DNA from: Ananas comosus
Taxonomy: Eukaryota; Streptophyta; Magnoliopsida; Poales; Bromeliaceae
Assembly (NCBI RefSeq): GCF_001540865.1
Contig: NC_033628.1
Span: 2,455,449 to 2,519,448, forward strand
Length of the DNA stretch: 64,000 nucleotides
Direction: 5' to 3'
Made by a program: the position numbers and the translations under genes. The notes below the pieces were generated by a model. The model searched no databases. It had not been told where the DNA came from and was given only the letters and a program-made list of their open reading frames with translations. Of the stretch, positions 11,118 to 23,632 are shown one piece after another (the first letter of the stretch is position 1; every line of letters starts with the position of its first letter).

Positions 11118-14107
11118 CTAGCACCTCTCATCCCCTTTCCAGTTATCTTTCTCCTTGGGCCCCGTCGGCCCTTCCTCCCCGTACAACTCCATCGGGAGGC
11201 TATCGAATATGTTCTCCACCGTGAACCTAAGATTGACCGGTAAAAACCTAAGTATTCGATCCAACTCCGACTTCGAATCGTATATGATCGTTGGGCCCCA
11301 TTCTCTCATGTACTGCAACCAGCATGGCTCCTCCACAACACCTTGGCCGAGATACTCTGCCGCGACAACTTGATAATTCACACTTGAATCCACAGAAAGC
11401 TTACTTTTGGAAGCATCATTCCTTACTCCGATCCCGAGCTTCTCCGAACCCTGTAGATAGTTCCCTTGATGGGGGAAGCTAGCATGCCCACTCTTTGATG
11501 AATAAACGATGGCGTGATTACCTGCGACGAACTCCAACCCACAAGCATCGACCCACTCGCCTCCACTATGTTCAGAAAAATAGATGCTCCATAGCTCGCC
11601 CGAGAAATTACTAACCCGAAGTGTGAAGTGCTCCCAATCTCCGACATGCCTTCCAATCTTGGAGAGAGGGAAGTCGAATACCCCGACCTTGATCGTGGCA
11701 GGGCCGTTGAATGGACAGAACACCCACATGGCGATATCGGTGAACGTCCCTCCAAGGGCCGGTTTTATATGTACGTAAAGCTCGGAGCTTTCCAGATTCC
11801 CCTTCTTGATATAGTCAATTCTACCATCGTCGGGGAGATTGATCCAGTACTCGCCATCGTTCTCCCCTCCGGCGGGTAAATTTGAGCCATCATTATTTAT
11901 TTCCTCGCCCATTTTAATGCCTCTTTTATATAAAGAAGCTCCATTCTCAAAGAACCACGAGACGGATGAGGGCAAGTAAGTTTCCTTTGGGTGGAAGTAG
12001 ACAGTAGGACCATAGTGTTTGATGAGTGCATGAATTTGCTCCAAGTTTGGCATTGCTTGTAGGGAGGAATCAAAGTTTCGCAAGCACGAGATGCTCAACT
12101 CGTCCTCAACAATCGAGTCGGTACTGCAAAAGAATGTCCCGACAGCGACGCCTCTTCCTTTCATTCCCCGGTCGCAAGGACGCACTTTGAAAACTTGGCA
12201 AGCGAAATCTGGGAAAATGAGTTCAGTATCTACAATCAAATCTGATATCTCACATGCATCGGTGAGATCGGATCGCACGCATCGAACTTCTTCAAGCGAG
12301 GGCTTATTGGGTCCTTTGGCGACCACGTAGCCCAAAGCTTTATAACCCTTTGGCGGCAGCGGAAGCCAAATGCAGCCACATTCATCGTAACTATCATCTT
12401 TCCAGCTACTAGAACTCCAAATAAGGGTATAATCTAGGGGTCTCCGAATAGAAGGCGCGGTGGTAACTGAATCGGAATTCGTCGTTTCTCTTACCACAAG
12501 AAGGAAGCCTTGTAGAGGTTGATTGTTTGGTTGGCCGTAATGGCCGAGGCAGTAAAAACCATCAGGTATTTCTAATGGTTTGTAGAATGTAGCCCCTCTA
12601 CCCTTGTCCTTCGATGAAAAGCAACTCCAGATGCTCTGGAGCTTGGTAATTTTTACAACCTCCAATTCTCCTATGCATATTTTTCCCTCAGCAAAGCCTT
12701 CACCTGTAGAGTGACTACAAGTCAGAGGCAATCTAGCTATCTTGGTTTTGGTTAGTATACGATAAACTTATACTATCGAGGGAATAAGATGGCAAAATTA
12801 TTGTAGTCAAAAAATTTTATTTTATATAAGAAAACAAAGTAAGATGTGAAAGCATATATCCCTCTGTTGATCAATTATATATAGTTGAAACACTCATGAC
12901 ATGAGATGTTGCGTTGAAAAGAACTATAAATTGCACTTAAAAATCAGATGTTAATGAGATTCTTTGTCCGGTTTAACTTAGGGCTTCTTTGGGCCTGCTT
13001 CTGCTTCTGTTTTGAGCAGCAGCAGCCTCTAGGCTCTAGTAGAGAGTATGTTAAAGCGATAGCAAAATTGAAATTTTGAGCCTAACAAACAAAAACTCTA
13101 ATCTGGTGCTTCTACTATAGACAAATAGCGTTCGGGATACATTCATACAGTACTTTTTGTAATACCACTACTCAGACACTTCATTAAATAGCACTACAGC
13201 CTACAGCGAGAAAAAGTCAACTCTTTGAAACAATAGTTAAAAAAATGGTATTTTTACATAGATCTACTAAACTTAAAAAGTTCTGAGATATTCAAACACT
13301 AGAGCTATCTCTCCTCTCCTAATGTTAAATATAAAAATATTTAAACTCTGTTTTCTAACGGCTTAAGTTTTTAGAGTACAATGGTTGTTTCACATGGTAT
13401 CAGAACAGGAGATCCTGAGTTCGAGTCACGCCAGGCTCCTAGTATATTAATTTCCTCCCATTTAATTCAAGCCCACGTCATGGGCCAACTAAAAAGTCTC
13501 GAGCCCAAACGTGAGGGGGAGTGCTAAATATAAAAATGTTTAAACACCGTTCTCTAACAGCTTAAGCTTTTAGAGTACAACGGTTGTTTTACACCTAATA
13601 TAGAAGTAAAAATGGAAGCAGATAAATCTAAAGCTACACTATATCTACGACAAAATAAGAGTGTTTTGTTACCAAAAAAAAGGAAAGTAACTTCACCAAT
13701 TTTAGTAGAGAGTGAGTATAACCTCAAAATTGACTTAAAATAGCCAAGAAAAGAAGAAACTAACTACGACCTTGTTTCACTCCTTAAAATCTGTTTCCCA
13801 TCCAAAAGCAACTACCCAACCTAAACAGAAATAAAGGAGCATATACATAATTTCATATGATAATCTCCAAATATATCGAATTTTATACAAATTGGATCAT
13901 AACACGCCAAGAAGTATACAATTTGACCTAAAATTCACAAACGAAACCAACGAATTATCACCAAAAAATCAGAAAAAAAAAAGAGAAAATTTCACCTTGG
14001 GGCCATTGGGGGATCGGAGCAGGGAGTTTAAACGGCTCCGGCTCTTTGAAACCAACATCAGGAGCAGCTTCTCTACTCCAACAAATGCAATCGCACCCAT
14101 CCATCAT
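11118..14107 (-). CDS. DUF946 / Vps62-related plant protein
   Basis: Two exons on the minus strand: 14107-13996 (start ATG-ATG-GAT) and 12703-11118, joined by a 1,292-bp phase-1 intron; 565 aa. The small first exon gives MMDGCDCICWSR, a short linker, then EPEPFKLPAPIPQWPQ-G. This is the usual DUF946 N-terminus (Cys/Trp-rich start, then the PEPF-LP-P-PQWPQG motif), which continues into EGFAEGKICIGELEVVKI on exon 2. Exon 2 carries the rest of the domain, including FYCLGHYGQPNNQPLQG, HYGPTVYFHPKETYLPSSV, IGRHVGDWEHFTLRVSNF, YFSEHSGGEW, VYSSKSGHASFPHQG and a WGPTIIYDS tail. An in-frame ATG at 12731 inside the intron would give a 537-aa form without the conserved N-terminus and is less likely. The family resembles yeast Vps62 and its biochemical role is unknown. 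Confidence 0.92.
13323..13593 (+). mobile_element. TRIM: miniature LTR retrotransposon, 271 bp
   Basis: Two 72-bp direct repeats (13323-13394 and 13522-13593) start with TG and end with CA; each runs TG(T/C)TAAATATAAAAAT to GGTTGTTT(C/T)ACA. The left repeat is followed at once by TGGTATCAGAAC, a primer-binding site for initiator Met-tRNA. The right repeat is preceded by the purine tract GTGAGGGGGAG. The element is flanked by a perfect CCTAA duplication (13318-13322 and 13594-13598). The 127-bp interior encodes nothing. It sits in the intron of the DUF946 gene. Confidence 0.9.
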
Positions 14108-14374
14108 CTCCTCTCCTCTCCTCTCCTCTAACCCTAAATCCCCAATTCCTCAGAGCCCAATTCGCCTCCTCCTCCTCCTCCTCCTCCTCGGTCGAATATC
14201 AAACCCTTCCCACCCCCAATCGGTCAACAACCCCAACCCCGTTGATTCTCCCCCCCCATTTGAACCAATTGGGGATTAGGGTTAGGGTTTCGTGATCGCG
14301 ACGAGCTTGGACGCTTCCGAGAGTCCCCCTTTTTTTCTCGTTTGGAATTGCGTGCGATTTTGGGAAGGGAAAGT

Positions 14375-14414
<40 letters not shown>

Positions 14415-14572
14415 AATTTTGTCGGCGGAGAATTGTACGGTGCGATGTTCCGCGGAGGCTGGATCGAATCTGAGCCGTTGGATTAATCTTGCGGTGAGTG
14501 TTGATTGGTTGTATCGTATACTGTATATACACCGCGGAGTATCGTAACGACCTAAAAGGCGTGGATAATGAC
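14108..14572 (-). promoter_or_regulatory. 5' leader and proximal promoter of the DUF946 gene
   Basis: On the minus strand, upstream of the start, lie a CT-rich leader with CTC/GAG repeats (14161-14190), two telo-box motifs (AACCCTAA types near 14128-14136 and 14275-14290) and a (CT)n run (14380-14409 as GA on +). Telo-boxes and CT tracts near start sites are common in housekeeping plant promoters. The transcription start cannot be fixed. Confidence 0.45.
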
Positions 14573-15172
14573 CTTTGATAATATATATATACTACACGTC
14601 ATCTCAATTTCGGATAAATTGCACGTTGCTCCTTAAACGATAGTTACGTGATACTGTAGTCCTCGAATTTTATTTCCTTGTAATTTTTAATTCGAATTTT
14701 TACAATTATTGTGATCAAATTTTATATATCTAATTCTTAACTAAATTTTAACGCAATATTGTTGAAAAAATAATATAGTATTGTAATTATTATATATTAT
14801 CAATCACAGCTTATTAAATTATATTGACAATATATTAATATTTAGTTAATTAAATTGAATTAATAAAATTTAATTATTAATAATTTTAAAAATATGAATT
14901 AAAATTTTAAATAAAATAAAATTAGAAAGCGAAATGTCACTCAGTCCAAATGTGCAATTTACCCCTCCAATTATTATCGGGAAGCATCCTTGTCCCGTTG
15001 TGGGTCCAACCACTTCTCTCGTTTGTCGAGATATAAATGCATGCATCCTCGAGTAAATGTAATCATCACATCAAAAGTTAAAAAATAAAAATAAAAATTT
15101 AACCAAAATAATTTAATACTTTTATTAAAACAAAAGGAATTATTTCTAAGTATATCTATAAACTTGAGACCC

Positions 15173-15218
<46 letters not shown>

Positions 15219-15278
15219 TAACTTAAAATACAAAAAAAAAAAAAAATCTAAATACTAGGATGCAAAGATGTAAAATTT
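14573..15278. other. AT-rich intergenic DNA with TA and TG microsatellites
   Basis: I see no gene here. A (TA)n-(TG)n composite microsatellite lies at about 15173-15216, followed by poly-A at 15232-15246. Confidence 0.6.
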
Positions 15279-15612
15279 AGGGAAAACTTAAAAACACCCC
15301 CCCTCCCCCCAGTGGTTTCGTAGTTTCTCCCTTTGCCCCCCTGTGGTTTCTTTTTCTCTTTTTCTTATCAATTTTATTATTTTTTTTTAAATCAGTGATA
15401 AAGTTAAAATTAAAGGGTACTAAAATAAATATTTGATAAATCTAGATGGATATCTGAAGTTTTTTTGTATATAATTTAATGAAATATTAACGAAAAAGTT
15501 ACCGAAAAGATAAAAATGAAACCATATGGGGACAAATTAATACATTTTAAACCACATGAGGGTAAAGTGAGAAACTACGAAACTACAGGGGGGGTTTGAA
15601 GTTTTCCCTAAA
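15279..15612. mobile_element. Inverted-repeat MITE (CCCCC-rich ends)
   Basis: The left end, AGGGAAAACTTAAAAACACC, mirrors the right end, TTTGAAGTTTTCCCT. Inner arms also pair (GTGGTTTCGTAGTTTCTCCC against GAGAAACTACGAAACTACAG). Flanks are TTTA at the left and TAAA at the right, compatible with a TTA/TAA target. A related diverged copy lies at about 51231-51622. Confidence 0.65.
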
Positions 15613-16100
15613 ATTTACACACTTGAATGGAGCGTACATTTTTAGCATTTTTTTCAGAAAAAAAAAATCTAAATTAAAGAAAGTCTAGAGTGTGAAATTT
15701 ATGCTTACAAATAGTATTGCTAAAAAAAGTACTTAGTTTACAGTTAAATACTATAGCAAATTTTTTTTAAAAAAAAACTCTCTTCTACGATTATTTTATT
15801 ATTTTCGTTAAAAATAACAAAATCCGTAAATGCAACAAGCATTATAGCTACAACATTCTCAATTATGTACTCACTAGTGACCTGCAAGTTACGGCAGGTA
15901 GATACTGTTAAAGTAAAAATTTATAAAGAATAAAATATCTAGTACAAAAATAGTAAATATAATCTATATTATAGACAAACACCTTTAAAAAAAAATAAAA
16001 ATATAATGAAAAATTTAATCGTTTCAACAAAACTATTAAATCTTATTCAAGAGAAGTCGCATATCATGCAAATAGACGATTAAAATTATTTCTATAACAC

Positions 16101-16310
16101 CGACTGTCCCTAAAGCAAGTGGCAAAAGGCTTGGTAGTTGGTACCCGAGGTCCCAGGTTCGAATCCTAGTTGATTTACATTTCCAACTAAGTTTAGTTTA
16201 TTTTTAGATAAAATAAACGAGGTTGATTTACATTTCCAACTAAGTTTAGTTTATTTCTATATGAAATAAACGAAGTGGGTAGTGTGCTACCTATCTCTCA
16301 ACCTAACCAA
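16101..16310 (+). mobile_element. tRNA-derived SINE with internal duplication
   Basis: A box-A-like region (AGTGGCAAAAGGCTTGG) at about 16119-16135 is followed by a perfect box B, GGTTCGAATCC, at 16156-16166; together they form an RNA polymerase III promoter. The body then holds two tandem copies of a unit of about 50 bp (TTGATTTACATTTCCAACT through AAATAAACGA). It ends GTAGTGTGCTACCTATCTC, the same 3' end as the copies at 29.3 kb and 3.8 kb. Confidence 0.75.
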
Positions 16311-16319
16311 AAATTAATG

Positions 16320-16460
16320 TAATATATTTTGAAATATTGAAAAAAAAATAATTGTTTTGAGTTTGAATTTTTGGTCGGATTTCGATTTGTATGTGAATTT
16401 TTAAAATCTGTCAGTTCNTCGACGATTAGTATCCAAAATTTTAAGTTCAAAGACTAGTTA
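16320..16460. repeat. hAT-like repeat fragment containing an N
   Basis: AATATATTTTGAAATATTG followed by ATAATTGTTTTGAGTTTGAA and TTTTTAAAATCTGTC matches the right half of the intact element at 28605-29154. An unresolved base lies at 16418. Confidence 0.6.
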
Positions 16461-16548
16461 ATATTTTTGGCTATATTTTTTCATAAAAAAATAAACAAAA
16501 AGCAGAGCAAACGTAATAATAACTGTGGCATATCTCTTATTTCATTTA

Positions 16549-17226
16549 GGACCTGTTTATTTTATTAAAATTGGATTAAGTTAAAATAAATGTTGAGTTA
16601 AAGTAAAAATCGCTGAAAACTACTTCTTTACTGTTGTTTGTTTCATAACTATAAAAGTGAAATTCCTTCAATTTTACTGTTTAGCATAAAATAAATAATG
16701 TAAAACCATATTTTATGTACAAATAATATATAACTTAATAAATAATAAATTATAATATAATAAATAAAAATAGTATAATTATATTTTTATATAATTAAAA
16801 ACTTTAATTTAAAACAACTAAATTATTTTTTTATAGATAAATTATATTAAAACAACAATAGAATTACAAAGTAAAAAAAATATATATAAATACTTAACCA
16901 ATCAATTTTCATCCTATTTTAAATGTACAAACTAAATGAAGAAAATAATAATACTTAAATAATCAAATTTTATCATATTTTAAATATGCAAACTAAATGA
17001 AAGAATAATTAGTATCATAATTAAATATATTTAAACATAACTAGCATTACTTATTATATTATTTCATTATTTTTCCTCATCTTTCTTCACCGTAATTGAC
17101 TTCGGTGGACCGAAATTAATTACACTGTTTTGGATAACTCAAGTTTCGACCGTATTTTTATAAAAAGTAATCATTTACAGCCGAAAACAACTTTACCTCT
17201 CCACTTTCACCCAAACAATCAGGTCC
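16549..17226. mobile_element. PIF/Harbinger-like MITE
   Basis: The ends are GGACCTGTTTATTTTATT and CACCCAAACAATCAGGTCC, which are inverted, flanked by TTA on both sides (16546-16548 and 17227-17229). The interior is AT-rich with no coding capacity. It lies just downstream of the methyltransferase gene. Confidence 0.7.
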
Positions 17227-17400
17227 TTACTGTTATCAACACCAAACAATAGTAGCAGGTAGCAAATCGGAACCAACATGCGAAAATCAACAAAGAATTA
17301 TACTCTATTAATTTAGGGTTTGGCTCAAGGGTTTGTCAAATTCAGCACAATAGATATATCTGAAATTATAAGAGTCGAGACCAGCTATCGAGTTAAATTC

Positions 17401-20400
17401 TTACGCTCCAAAATATAATACCGTCAAAGGTGCATTACGAAAAGCACTCTCAGAAATAAAATTACCAGAGAACCAGGAGCCGATGATGCCGCAACTGGGA
17501 TGCACACCGTTGAGCCATTTGTCCGCAAGCCTGAATCCAAACTGGTTCGCGGATTCAACGATCGAGCATTCGTCGACCCTTCGTTGAATATGGCACAGAA
17601 TGAGAGCCGGCTTTGACCCCCCTTCACTATCTTCCTTAGCTATCAGTTCCCTCGCAGTTCGAAAGAGTGGGGAGATAGCGTCAAAATTATAAGTCACATC
17701 TGTGCCGATGATGACATCAAAGCCTGCTTCGCGACCACAAATTTCCTTAACAGCGATTATATCATCCGTATTTCCCCAGATTAGCCTCTTAATAATCATT
17801 TTTTCGATCAAATTTGGTTCTAGATTTGACTCGATATTTTGTTTTAGGAGGTCAAGCGCTTCTAAATCTCCGTCAGTTGCGACCACCTGATGGGCAAAAT
17901 GAACGGCTACCATCGAGCAAACACCGGCAGAGCCACAACCCAACTCCAAAACCCTTTTGCCGGCAACGCTGGAAGGGTTTTCTGCTAGTAAATTGCACAT
18001 GAAGCGAGCAGATTCCCATACCATAAGCCCCGTCGATTTGCATGTGTGCTGATTTTCTTTGGGAAGTGCTTTTATCTTGAAGGTGTAATCATTTGCTTTG
18101 ATCTCAATGGCCTGTGTTTAATAATAAGATAATCAGAACCATGACCAGAGTACAACAAAAATTTAATGTTGTTACCAACTTAAACAAGGATAATAGCATT
18201 AGGAAGAGAACATATGCTATTAAAGGATGGTCAACGATATTGCCTACCTTAGTTTGGTATAAGCCTTTTCTGTTATTCTAGATTACAGAAAACTTAGTTC
18301 AGTTGCAAGTTCAAACTTGCTTTGTAAGATAGGTAGAAACTCTCGAACAAAAAATATAATATATGATAAAGATATCTTATCACATACAATAATAAGCTCA
18401 ACTTCCACAAATAAAAAATATTACGAGATGATTGCAATTCTTAGAGCATCCACCAAAGTTGAAAAGTGATACCTCATTAATTGTGGGTGACATGCCAAAC
18501 ATGCTGCATATATCCTCAGAAAGGTCGATCTCAGGGTCGTTTCCGCCCTCCGAAGTTACATTAGAGGAAGGCTCCGGCTCAATAATTTCTTGATTAATAA
18601 GATTTAGCTTGTTGGTTGATCTCTGAGAATTGCTCGGCTTGATGGTATACACAGCTTGAATCCAACGCCTGAGATGAGATAGAACACAGATTGATAATTA
18701 AAATAACAAAGAAAAATAATAAATAAATAACAAATTAACCATAAAAAAGTTCGATTCTCTAACTTTACAGAAGTGAAGCATTACTAAAACTTTTAGCAAG
18801 CTCAAACAGTTGCAGTTATTTGCACTACATATGCGCACAACGAACTCCAATCCGTAGTTCTTCAACTTTTAATTTACATTCAGACTAGCTAAACTAGAAC
18901 ATACAAAATAATAAGATTTCTTCACGTCCAGCAATATCATTAAAAACGGTCCTTTAGGTATTTTTGTAGCAACAATTCTCAAAGACACTACGGCCCTATT
19001 TGAGTGTCGGAATAAGATAACCAAAGATAACTATTTGACATAAAGATTTTCTTGTTTGATTGGAAGCTAGGGAGTTTGCCTTTTGCTATTTGAAAGGTCT
19101 TACCATCCATAATATGGTAGGATAACATAATTCACCAACAACATGATTTATCTTATCCCGAGATAAATAACTTGAAGACAGAAATGGTATCCGTTCAAGA
19201 CATATAATCGCACTCCTTATCTACCAAATACTGCATGGTTCTTGAGTAAATCAAAGGGATATACCGAATCAGATGTTCGTACATCCAAACTGGGAAATAC
19301 ATCTAAACGAGACCATCACCTGTTCATCACTAACTCCAGTGATCGGTTCTCCACCTTTTTGTTATGTATGCCAATTTCATCAAGATCAAACCCACTTTTT
19401 GTGAATAAATCTGTTAAGAAAACCTCCGAAAAGTAAAATGCACGCTGCACAAAATATTACAGCAAGTCATGGAATGGTAAGAAAATCTCAATTTAGTTAA
19501 TTAAAAAAAAACTTTGATCAGCTCAGCATTACTTACTGTACCATCACCTCTGACAAAGAAGTTCTCGCTTATTTTCTGCTCCTTAGATGTAAGCCTTTCC
19601 TGTAAGTTGTAGTTAACTGTTAAAGTGGTACAGAGATTGAAAAATCTAAATTGGAATTTAATGAAAGATAAGCGTCTTGATAAACACCTATCATTCATAA
19701 GCTGCCCATTTGCTCACATCTTCAACATGAAAATTACTGACTCTTGGGAGAATTACGTACTAGCAACACATGCATTCATTTATTTCACAATTGTAGACAC
19801 ATTATATTTACTTCACCATATGAAGCTATACCTACCATTGATACATTAACAATCAAAAGTTGAATATTCATTAAAAGAATTTCTCCTTGCTACTAAAACC
19901 AACCAACAAGGAGGACATTATTGAAGTGATACATGATTTCAGGACATTACTGAAGCGATACATGATTTCAGGACATTATTGAAGTGTCACATGATTTCGA
20001 GGAATAACTGCTACAGTGAAAATTTAGCATACTAGCAAATTCAGAGTGTCCAGGAATGAAGTTAAATTGCTCTCAAAAAGAAGATAATACTGCACTGACC
20101 TGAGCAAGGTCGCCAATGGCATAATCGCGAAAAAGCACATGACCATTTTGCTGTCGAATAGTGAAAAGAATAAGAGTTCCATTTAGAATTGAACCTAAGA
20201 TATTTCAAGAAAGCTTATGTAAACAACACTTACTTTTAGAACCTTCTTGATATTGAGCAAGACTAAAGGCATCTTTTCAGGAGAAACTGCAGAAAGCACA
20301 AAAACCTACTTAATCTGTCAGCAGCTGGTCACATTTAAAAAAAAAAAAAAATTCAATCATATAAAGGGAAGAAAGAAAAGCTAACAATTGTGACAGTGGA

Positions 20401-22066
20401 AGAACAGGAGGACAGAAGAGATGTTAAAATTAGTCATCTACCATGGTTACAATGTCAACAGAAGAGGGTTCTATTATCTTGCTGAGATCATCTGTTGTAA
20501 GATCACAGACGAATGCATGGACCTGATCAGTTGTAAAGTCCTTGTGTCGCTGTGATGAAAATTATGAATAAGAAAGAATTGGGAACAAAAAAATCTACAT
20601 TTATATTAACAACAGTTGAAAACAGATATGTTGATACATTAATACATTAATACGAGTCTTTTGATGCAAATGGTCAGGGAATTAAAGCCATTAGTATTCA
20701 GAGTCTGAAAGACAAGGCATCTTATGCAAAGATTTAGCAATTTTGTCTTTCTGGTACAGAATTTTGTGTGGATATAATATTCTATTTTTGCCTTTTCAGA
20801 AGGCTCTTTTCAGATAATTATTTATTCGCGAGTCCTATGTAATAGGATTCTAGCGAGAAGAGATGCATATGTTACCCATAATATAATAAGCTAGATACAG
20901 CAAATAGTCAAGGACTCAATGTTGTCTTATACATCAGACTCTTTGAAATATATCTTCCCACAACAGCTGATGTAAATTATACAAAATTAAGCCTTAAAAC
21001 ACTTGTCCTAAACTAACTCAATCTCGAAAAAGAACAGTCCTATAAGTCAAATGAAATGTTCAAATGTTATCAAAACACTTGATATAACATATTTAGATAA
21101 ATACACAGGACAAAAGAAAACAAAGTACCAAATAAAAACATTTAAACAGTATAAAGGGACTATTTACAATAGAAATCAGTAGATCGCAGCCTTCTAAGAG
21201 TTGATACAGAGGGAAAGAAAAAAAAAGCAAGGCAAAAATAAGAAACAAAACCTTGACTAAGTCAATGGCACGTGGCGAAAAGTCACATGCATGGACAAAA
21301 ACATCCGGATACGTAGACATTAAAGGGAAGATTGTGTTTCCAGCTCCGCAACCAACCTGTCATTCAATCCAATCAACGAAGTTTGAAAAGAGTAAACACA
21401 ATGAAAAACAAGAGGTAGAAATGTTGTTTTAATGATAAAGAGTAAAGGTAAATATGGTTCTAAGATAATAAATGAAAAGATGGTCCTAAAATAAGATAAG
21501 AAAGACATGAAAATGAAGAATGGAAGTTCATTATTCACAGCCAATAATTTGTTTTTTATCAAAAGTACAAAAGATTCCCGCAACATGAAAGGAATTCTTG
21601 CCAAATGTCATTCACCCTAAAAAAATTATCACATGTGAATTCTTCTGGTATATATAGTTATAACAAGTCATTGAGAAACTATTAGAGAAAGGCTCTTACA
21701 CCAGAAGTTGCATAATCAAATCAATAGAGGGTTAGAATTTGAAAGCCAGAAATTGGTTAATCTTTCCCACAATGACCACGAACATAGAAGAGCCCGATTA
21801 TAAGATAATGATAAAAGTATCACTGTATTTTGAAAGAGCATAAAAAAATCACATTACTTCCACATCAGTGACATATCAATATTTAATTAGCTAAATTGGG
21901 TTATGGGACTTGATTGCGATGATTTTACAAGGTTGAGTCAGAAACTGCAACCAAATAAAGTTTGAGAACTAAATTGTCACGTGCCTTATAGTTTGAGGAC
22001 CAAAAGTGTTATTTAGCCAATTTTAAAAGAATAAAATTCACTGGCTATCCTTCGATACATTTGGTG

Positions 22067-22139
<73 letters not shown>

Positions 22140-22670
22140 CTCCTATACTATCGATAGTACTGGTGCTCCAATCCTATAGTCTTGTTTTCAACCTTAGAAT
22201 ATTCAAATCAATGATCCACACCGTTAAAACTGATCTAGGGTACTTGAAGTTTTTAGGAAGAAAATTTTATATTTTTTTGACATATTTTACTTTATAATCA
22301 GACCGTTTCAAAATTGTCAAATTTTAATGGCTACTGTGGCAAGTTTACAGTTTAACGATGTAGAAGAATCTAAATTTATTCAAATTTTAATAGAAAATAC
22401 TTTAAACTATCTAGATCAAGCTCAACATCCTTGATCTTGAATTCAAAAGTCCTATGCTCAAATTTTAAAGATTATTCAATTTTCACCTTTCATTTTGACA
22501 TGATTTACTTACTAAGTAGAGGATATAGAAAAAAACTAAAATTTTATTCCTAAGAATTTCACATACGCTATATCATATTTAACGGTGTGGATCGTTAATT
22601 TGAATACTCTAAGATCGAAAACAAGACTATAGTACCGAAGCTCCGGTACTATCGATAGTATAGTAGCCTA

Positions 22671-22711
<41 letters not shown>

Positions 22712-23577
22712 ATATGTATGTATGTATGTATATATGTATGTATGTATGTATATATGTATGTATGTATGTATATATGTATATATGTATATATGTATGTATA
22801 TATGTATAGAACTAGGCTGGAATACTATCAATAGTACCAAGTTATTGGTGCTATTAGTTTTTTAGCCCTTAGATTAAAAAATGTGCGGTTAGGATAATGT
22901 GGGCCCCCCAGGGTTGAGTGGGTAGTTGGTTGAATAGTATAATCTAACAGGTAAAAATAATCAAAAGAGTTAATTTAACGGCAGAAAACTTGATATCACC
23001 AAGTGTTTGGTGCTATCGATAGCATAGCAGCCGAACTCTATATGTATATATGTATGTATATATGTATATATGTATGTATGTATGAATACTATTGTCCTTT
23101 TTGCTATCAAATTTTTATCCTTTGGATCAATTCCTTTCATCATTTTTAATCATTGGATTAAATATTCTAACACAATAAGGACCACTCAACCCTAAGGGAC
23201 TAATATCATCATAACCCTACAATTTCTCGTCTAAAGGTTAAAAACTTGATAGCAAAAAGAGCCTTTTGCTATCAATAGTATTCTAGCCTAGCTCAATATA
23301 TATATATAATATTATTATATATATTATTATTAATATATTAAGAGAGAGAGATGGAGAGAAGGTTGAAGCCTTAGAATATTCTCAAAAGCACCATGAGGTG
23401 GTGCTTTGAGTTTTAGCCATTGGATGGAGAGAGATGTGAGGTTGAGATGATGGTGGTAGGTGGTGGTACGTGAAATAGTATTTGATCTAAGGTATTAGTA
23501 AAAAGGTGTAGATCCAAGAGCCTAGAACATAAAAGCACAAGGGTTGGTGCTTCTAAAAGTATTCTAGCTCAATTATT

Positions 23578-23632
<55 letters not shown>

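Noticed and set aside
12704..12731. ATG at 12731 as the start of the DUF946 protein
   Set aside because: It lies upstream of a good splice acceptor (TCTACAG) and lacks the conserved N-terminus found in the exon at 13996-14107.
13392..13430. Possible tRNA gene (TGGTATCAGAAC with GAGTTCGAGTC)
   Set aside because: The tRNA-like words are the primer-binding site and nearby sequence of the TRIM; no cloverleaf can be formed.
12975..13640. Possible MITE interrupted by the TRIM (GGGCTTCTTTGGGCCTGC start)
   Set aside because: No convincing right end could be found, so it is not reported as an element.
16119..16166. Possible functional tRNA gene from box A and box B
   Set aside because: No acceptor stem pairs, and the same sequence recurs with a SINE body and tail.
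18990..19215. Possible MITE beginning GGCCCTATTTGAGTG
   Set aside because: A start-like phrase is present but I found no matching inverted end or target duplication.
19922..20000. Possible CRISPR-like repeat array
   Set aside because: Tandem repeats without spacers, in a plant intron; a minisatellite.
22649..22840. Minus-strand frame of alternating Tyr, Ile, His and Thr
   Set aside because: Pure translation of the TATG/TATA microsatellite.
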